Below, in pieces: positions 60,992 to 64,000 of a DNA stretch of 64,000 bases. The translations under genes and the position numbers were made by a program. This DNA comes from Pseudomonas allokribbensis (GTDB lineage: Bacteria > Pseudomonadota > Gammaproteobacteria > Pseudomonadales > Pseudomonadaceae): positions 4,039,001 to 4,103,000 of the forward strand of contig NZ_CP062252.1 of assembly GCF_014863605.1 (NCBI RefSeq). The letters are read 5' to 3'. The first letter of the stretch is position 1. Each line of letters begins with the position of its first letter. The notes beneath the pieces are model-generated. The model made no database searches. It was not told where the DNA came from and worked only from the letters and a program-made list of their open reading frames with translations.

Positions 60992-61651
60992 ATGAAAATG
61001 TCAGCGCAAATGACCGTCGTCGCGGTAATCGCCACTCTCGCCTACCTGGGGCTGGCGATGTGGGGCATTGGTGGCGTGGCGGTGTTCTTTTCCCACGGCG
61101 CGCTGGTGGTGGTGGCGCTGGCGACGCTGGCGATGGTGGTGGTGTCGCTGTTCAGCGAGGTGAACCTGAGTTCGGGCGAACGCGAGGACCGGGCCAATCG
61201 CTGGGTGATTCCGGCGTTCGGCGTGATCGGACTGGTCAGTGCTTTTCTGCCGGCTTACTGCGACCGCATCGGTTTCTGGACCGTTGGCCGCGAAGGCACC
61301 CGTTGGCTGGGGGCGTTGTTGTTCATCGCTGGCGGTGCCTTGCGCCTGTGGCCGGTGTTCGTTCTGGGCCACCGTTTCAGCGGATTGGTGGCGATTCAGC
61401 CGGGACATCGACTGGTCACTGAAGGCATCTACACGCACCTGCGCAATCCCAGCTATCTGGGGCTGGTCGTCAACGCACTGGGCTGGGCACTGGCGTTTCG
61501 TTCGGTCGTCGGGATCCTGCTGGCGGCGCTGACGCTGATCCCGCTGATTGCCCGCATCCATTCAGAAGAAGCCTTGCTGCGCACCCAGTTCGGCGCCGAA
61601 TACGATGCCTATTGCGCGCGCAGCTGGCGGTTGTTGCCGGGCGTTTACTGA
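60992..61651 (+). CDS. Isoprenylcysteine carboxyl methyltransferase (ICMT)-like membrane protein
   Basis: A 219-residue membrane protein with about five spans. The C-terminal half has VLGHRFSGLVAIQPGHRLVTEGIYTHLRNPSYLGLVVNALG, the phospholipid-methyltransferase/ICMT signature, and an ending EEALLRTQFGAEYDAYCARSWRLLPGVY. SAM-dependent methylation of a lipid or small acid is the family theme; the bacterial substrate is unknown. ATG 60992 is chosen with GAGG upstream. The 3' end overlaps the convergent HAD gene by seven bases. Confidence 0.85.
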   Translation: MKMSAQMTVVAVIATLAYLGLAMWGIGGVAVFFSHGALVVVALATLAMVVVSLFSEVNLSSGEREDRANRWVIPAFGVIGLVSAFLPAYCDRIGFWTVGREGTRWLGALLFIAGGALRLWPVFVLGHRFSGLVAIQPGHRLVTEGIYTHLRNPSYLGLVVNALGWALAFRSVVGILLAALTLIPLIARIHSEEALLRTQFGAEYDAYCARSWRLLPGVY

Positions 61652-62313
61652 GGTTGCAGGCGTAACTGGCCGTTGTTGTCGATGCTCAGCGCAACGTCGC
61701 GGTAACTGGCGATGGTCGCGTGTGAGGTTTCAATCGGATGCTGGTGAGTCGCGGTGATGATCATCAACGGCGCACCGGCCGCTTCCGCCGCCTGAATACC
61801 GACAGTCGCGTCTTCGAAAATCAGGCAATCGGCCGGTTCCAGTCCCAGACGTTTGGCGGCCAGTCGATAGCCGGCCGGGTCAGGTTTGCCCGCCGTCACG
61901 TCTTCAGCCGTGATCATCACCGCAGGCTCGGGAATCCCCGCCGCCGCCATCCGTCGCAGCGCCAGATCCCGTGGCGCCGAGGTCACCATGGCCCAGCGAT
62001 CTGCCGGCAACGACTTGAGAAACGCCGCTGCACCGGGAATCTCGACAATGCCTTCAACGTCTTCAATTTCCGCCTCGGTGATGAACGCTGCTTGCGCCTC
62101 GGCGTCCACGCCCGGCAGGTTCAGGCGAGTGATGGTGTCGATGGCGCGCACGCCGTGGATGGTCGGCAGGAAGGTCTCGACATCCACGCCATGACGCTCG
62201 GCCCAGGCCGCCCAGATCCGCTCGGCGGCGGCGATGGAGTTGAGGACGGTGCCGTCCATGTCGAACAGGAACGCGCCGAACGCGCGATTGAAAACAGCAT
62301 CGTGAGCAGACAA
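61645..62313 (-). CDS. HAD-IA family phosphatase (glycerol-3-phosphatase-like)
   Basis: A 222-residue HAD hydrolase. Nucleophile motif FLFDMDGTVLNS (Asp18, Asp20), the cap domain about 20-85 with GVRAIDTITRLNLPG, motif II VTSAP and the final ITAEDVTAGKPDP and FEDATVGIQAAEAAGA. It dephosphorylates small sugar or glycerol phosphates. No neighbour suggests a specific substrate. It could in principle act as a phosphatase for phosphorylated metabolites. Confidence 0.87.
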   Translation of the reverse strand: MSAHDAVFNRAFGAFLFDMDGTVLNSIAAAERIWAAWAERHGVDVETFLPTIHGVRAIDTITRLNLPGVDAEAQAAFITEAEIEDVEGIVEIPGAAAFLKSLPADRWAMVTSAPRDLALRRMAAAGIPEPAVMITAEDVTAGKPDPAGYRLAAKRLGLEPADCLIFEDATVGIQAAEAAGAPLMIITATHQHPIETSHATIASYRDVALSIDNNGQLRLQPQ

Positions 62314-62376
62314 GGGATCGCATCCTTAGGCAGAGCCGGGCAAATGTGCCCGGCAATGTAGCATCTGCCGAAGGCT

Positions 62377-62790
62377 TCAGTGCAGACGCGGTGCCTTGGA
62401 TTTGAATGCGTCGTCCACGCAATCGAGCAACTGGCCGATGGCCCAGGGTTTCTTGATGAACGCCACTGGATGGCGGACGCCGGAGGTCTCCGGCGTTTCA
62501 TAACCGGACATGACCATCACCGGTTTTTCCGGCCAGCGCTCGCCGACCAGATTGGCCAGGTCCGCGCCATTGAGGGTGCCGGGCATGGTGATGTCGGTGA
62601 GCAGCAGCGCGACTTCCGGCGCGTGCTCTTCCAGGTATCGCGACGCCGCATCGGCACTGGTCTGCGGCTCGACCTTGAAACCTTCCTCCTGAAGAATTTC
62701 GCACAAAAACTCCAGAATCAACGGGTCATCCTCGACTACCAGAATCAACCCGCCAGGAAGGTGCGCGCTCGCCGTCGGAATTGGACACAT
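62377..62790 (-). CDS. Single-domain response regulator (CheY-like)
   Basis: A 137-residue receiver domain with no output domain: acidic residues Glu20-Asp21-Asp22, phosphorylation site Asp66 (LLTDITMPGTLNG), and VAFIKKPWAIGQLLD with the conserved Lys. ATG 62790 has AGGGAG eight bases upstream; a longer start at 62814 is possible. Orphan regulator of this type probably works with a hybrid kinase encoded elsewhere. Confidence 0.87.
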   Translation of the reverse strand: MCPIPTASAHLPGGLILVVEDDPLILEFLCEILQEEGFKVEPQTSADAASRYLEEHAPEVALLLTDITMPGTLNGADLANLVGERWPEKPVMVMSGYETPETSGVRHPVAFIKKPWAIGQLLDCVDDAFKSKAPRLH

Positions 62791-62978
62791 GAACTGGCAC
62801 TCCCTGAATTGCATGAACGATTTAGCGGCTTGATCCCGCTGCTTATCTGGTATGAGCAGCGCCTTCTACAGAAATTCATTTTTGATACAGGTCTTTTCGA
62901 TAACACCCGGTCAACGGGCAGTCGCCGACCCGTAATTGCGGTTAAAATGCGCACCCTTTTGCTTGCCGATCCCGATTG

Positions 62979-63920
62979 ATGAACCCTGAAGCCCTCGCCG
63001 TTCTCCACGCCCACCTGCTCACCGCGCTGACTTCGGCACCGGCCGAAACCCGGCGCCTGTTCCATGGCCGTGGGCGCTGCTGGCCGGGGCTGGAACAGCT
63101 CACCGTCGACTGGCTGCAAGGCGTGGTGCTGGTGTCGCTGTTCAAGGAGCCCGAGGTTTCGCAACTGGAAGATCTCAAGCGCTTGTTGCTGGAGATCACC
63201 GGTTCAGCGCCATGGCAGCAATCCGGCGCTCACACCCTGTTGATCCAGCATCGCTACCTGCCGCAGAGCACCGCCGAATGGCTGCTGGGCGAAGAAATCG
63301 ACGAGATGACCATCGTCGAGGGCGGGCTGAAATACCGCGTGGATCTGGGCCGCAAGCAGAACGCCGGGCTGTTCCTCGACATGCGCTACGGACGCAACTG
63401 GGTGCGCGAGCAGTCCGCTGGCAAACGGGTGCTGAACCTGTTCGCCTACACCTGCGGTTTCTCGGTGGCAGCCATCGAGGGCGGCGCCAACCATGTGGTC
63501 AACCTCGACATGTCCCGCGCGGCGCTGAGCCGCGGCCGCGACAATCACCGCCTGAACGGGCATGACCTGAGCAAGGTGAGTTTTCTCGGCCACGACCTGT
63601 TCAAGTCCTGGGGCAAGGTCATCAACAGCGGCCCGTATGATCTGGTGATCATCGACCCGCCGTCGTTCCAGAAAGGCAGTTTCCTGCTGACCAAGGATTA
63701 CCAACGCGTACTGCGCCGCCTGCCGGAACTGCTGACGGCCCAGGGCACGGTCCTGGCCTGCATGAACGATCCGGCGTTCGGTTCGGACTTCCTGATCGAT
63801 GGCGTGACCCAAGAGGCGCCGAGCCTGCGTTTCGAGCAGCGGCTGGAGAATCCACCGGAGTTTCCGGACGTCGATCCTGAAAGCGGTCTGAAGGCGCTGC
63901 TGTTCAAGCAGATCGGCTGA
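62979..63920 (+). CDS. Class I SAM-dependent methyltransferase (RlmI/RlmK-like)
   Basis: A 313-residue methyltransferase resembling the C-terminal domain of RlmKL or RlmI. SAM-binding motif RVLNLFAYTCGFSVAAIEGGA, with VIIDPPSFQKGSF (DPPxF) as the catalytic motif. The N-terminal 110 residues (ALAVLHAHLLTALTSAPAETRRLFHGRGR) are less usual. It may methylate a 23S rRNA cytosine or other nucleic acid. ATG 62979 is preferred over TTG 62976. Confidence 0.85.
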   Translation: MNPEALAVLHAHLLTALTSAPAETRRLFHGRGRCWPGLEQLTVDWLQGVVLVSLFKEPEVSQLEDLKRLLLEITGSAPWQQSGAHTLLIQHRYLPQSTAEWLLGEEIDEMTIVEGGLKYRVDLGRKQNAGLFLDMRYGRNWVREQSAGKRVLNLFAYTCGFSVAAIEGGANHVVNLDMSRAALSRGRDNHRLNGHDLSKVSFLGHDLFKSWGKVINSGPYDLVIIDPPSFQKGSFLLTKDYQRVLRRLPELLTAQGTVLACMNDPAFGSDFLIDGVTQEAPSLRFEQRLENPPEFPDVDPESGLKALLFKQIG

Positions 63921-63926
63921 CCACGG

Positions 63927-64000
63927 TCAGCGTGGACGCAACACCAGCGCAAACAACTCGCCATGCCCGGTAACGTTGAGCTTGTGATAGAGGTTGCGCC
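63927..64000 (-). CDS. LuxR-type regulator, C-terminal fragment
   Basis: Only the last 24 codons are visible (NLYHKLNVTGHGELFALVLRPR). They match the end of a LuxR/GerE helix-turn-helix domain. The rest lies outside the window. Confidence 0.7.
   Translation of the reverse strand, partial: RNLYHKLNVTGHGELFALVLRPR

Overview
The window looks like a chromosomal segment of a fluorescent-group Pseudomonas. The reasons are a GC-rich composition, Pseudomonas-type REP palindromes, a complete bkdR-bkdA1A2B-lpdV locus, an hcnABC hydrogen cyanide operon with an RsmA/RsmE-type site in its leader, and many accessory genes typical of that group. Genus is inferred from gene content; no rRNA or tRNA gene was found, and no CRISPR array or insertion sequence transposase.

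Layout. 1-2.1 kb: end of preT, preA (pyrimidine reduction) and a TetR regulator. 2.3-3.5 kb: copCD. 3.5-6.3 kb: an EmrAB-like efflux pair. 6.5-7.4 kb: exported polysaccharide deacetylase. 7.5-10.9 kb: a sulfide/persulfide module (TauE exporter, SQR-like flavoprotein and BigR-like repressor, divergent from a persulfide-dioxygenase-like hydrolase). 11.0-11.9 kb: a lone tyrosinase. 11.9-18.7 kb: branched-chain keto acid dehydrogenase locus followed by ilvE. 18.7-25.6 kb: LysR, LysE exporter, a LexA-box-preceded radical SAM/DNA-repair pair, ArsR-type regulator, cytochrome P450, and a Ni/Co efflux pair (dmeR-dmeF). 25.7-34.6 kb: higBA toxin-antitoxin, REP, a structured leader before a DUF6124 gene, FKBP, diguanylate cyclase, small unknowns, and a probable trans-aconitate module.

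34.7-45.4 kb is the most unusual part: nine tightly packed minus-strand genes coding for a fused indolepyruvate-type ferredoxin oxidoreductase, an AfsA-like hotdog protein, an Old-Yellow-Enzyme-like reductase, two SDRs, two acyl carrier proteins, an acyl-adenylating ligase and a KAS III. Together they could build a beta-ketoacyl thioester, esterify it through the AfsA domain and reduce the product, which is the logic of gamma-butyrolactone/butenolide signal synthesis known from Streptomyces. I regard this as a candidate undescribed small-molecule pathway. A 1.35-kb AT-richer region upstream carries a second copy of the operon's translation-start leader.

46.7-64 kb: KefC-type antiporter, hcnABC, small membrane proteins, an OmpR-type two-component system, an AKR-SDR-SRPBCC operon with divergent LysR, a DUF559 nuclease-like gene bracketed by repeats, a PLP-dependent dehydratase, an isoprenylcysteine methyltransferase-like protein, a HAD phosphatase, a single-domain response regulator, an RlmI/RlmK-like methyltransferase, and the end of a LuxR-type regulator.
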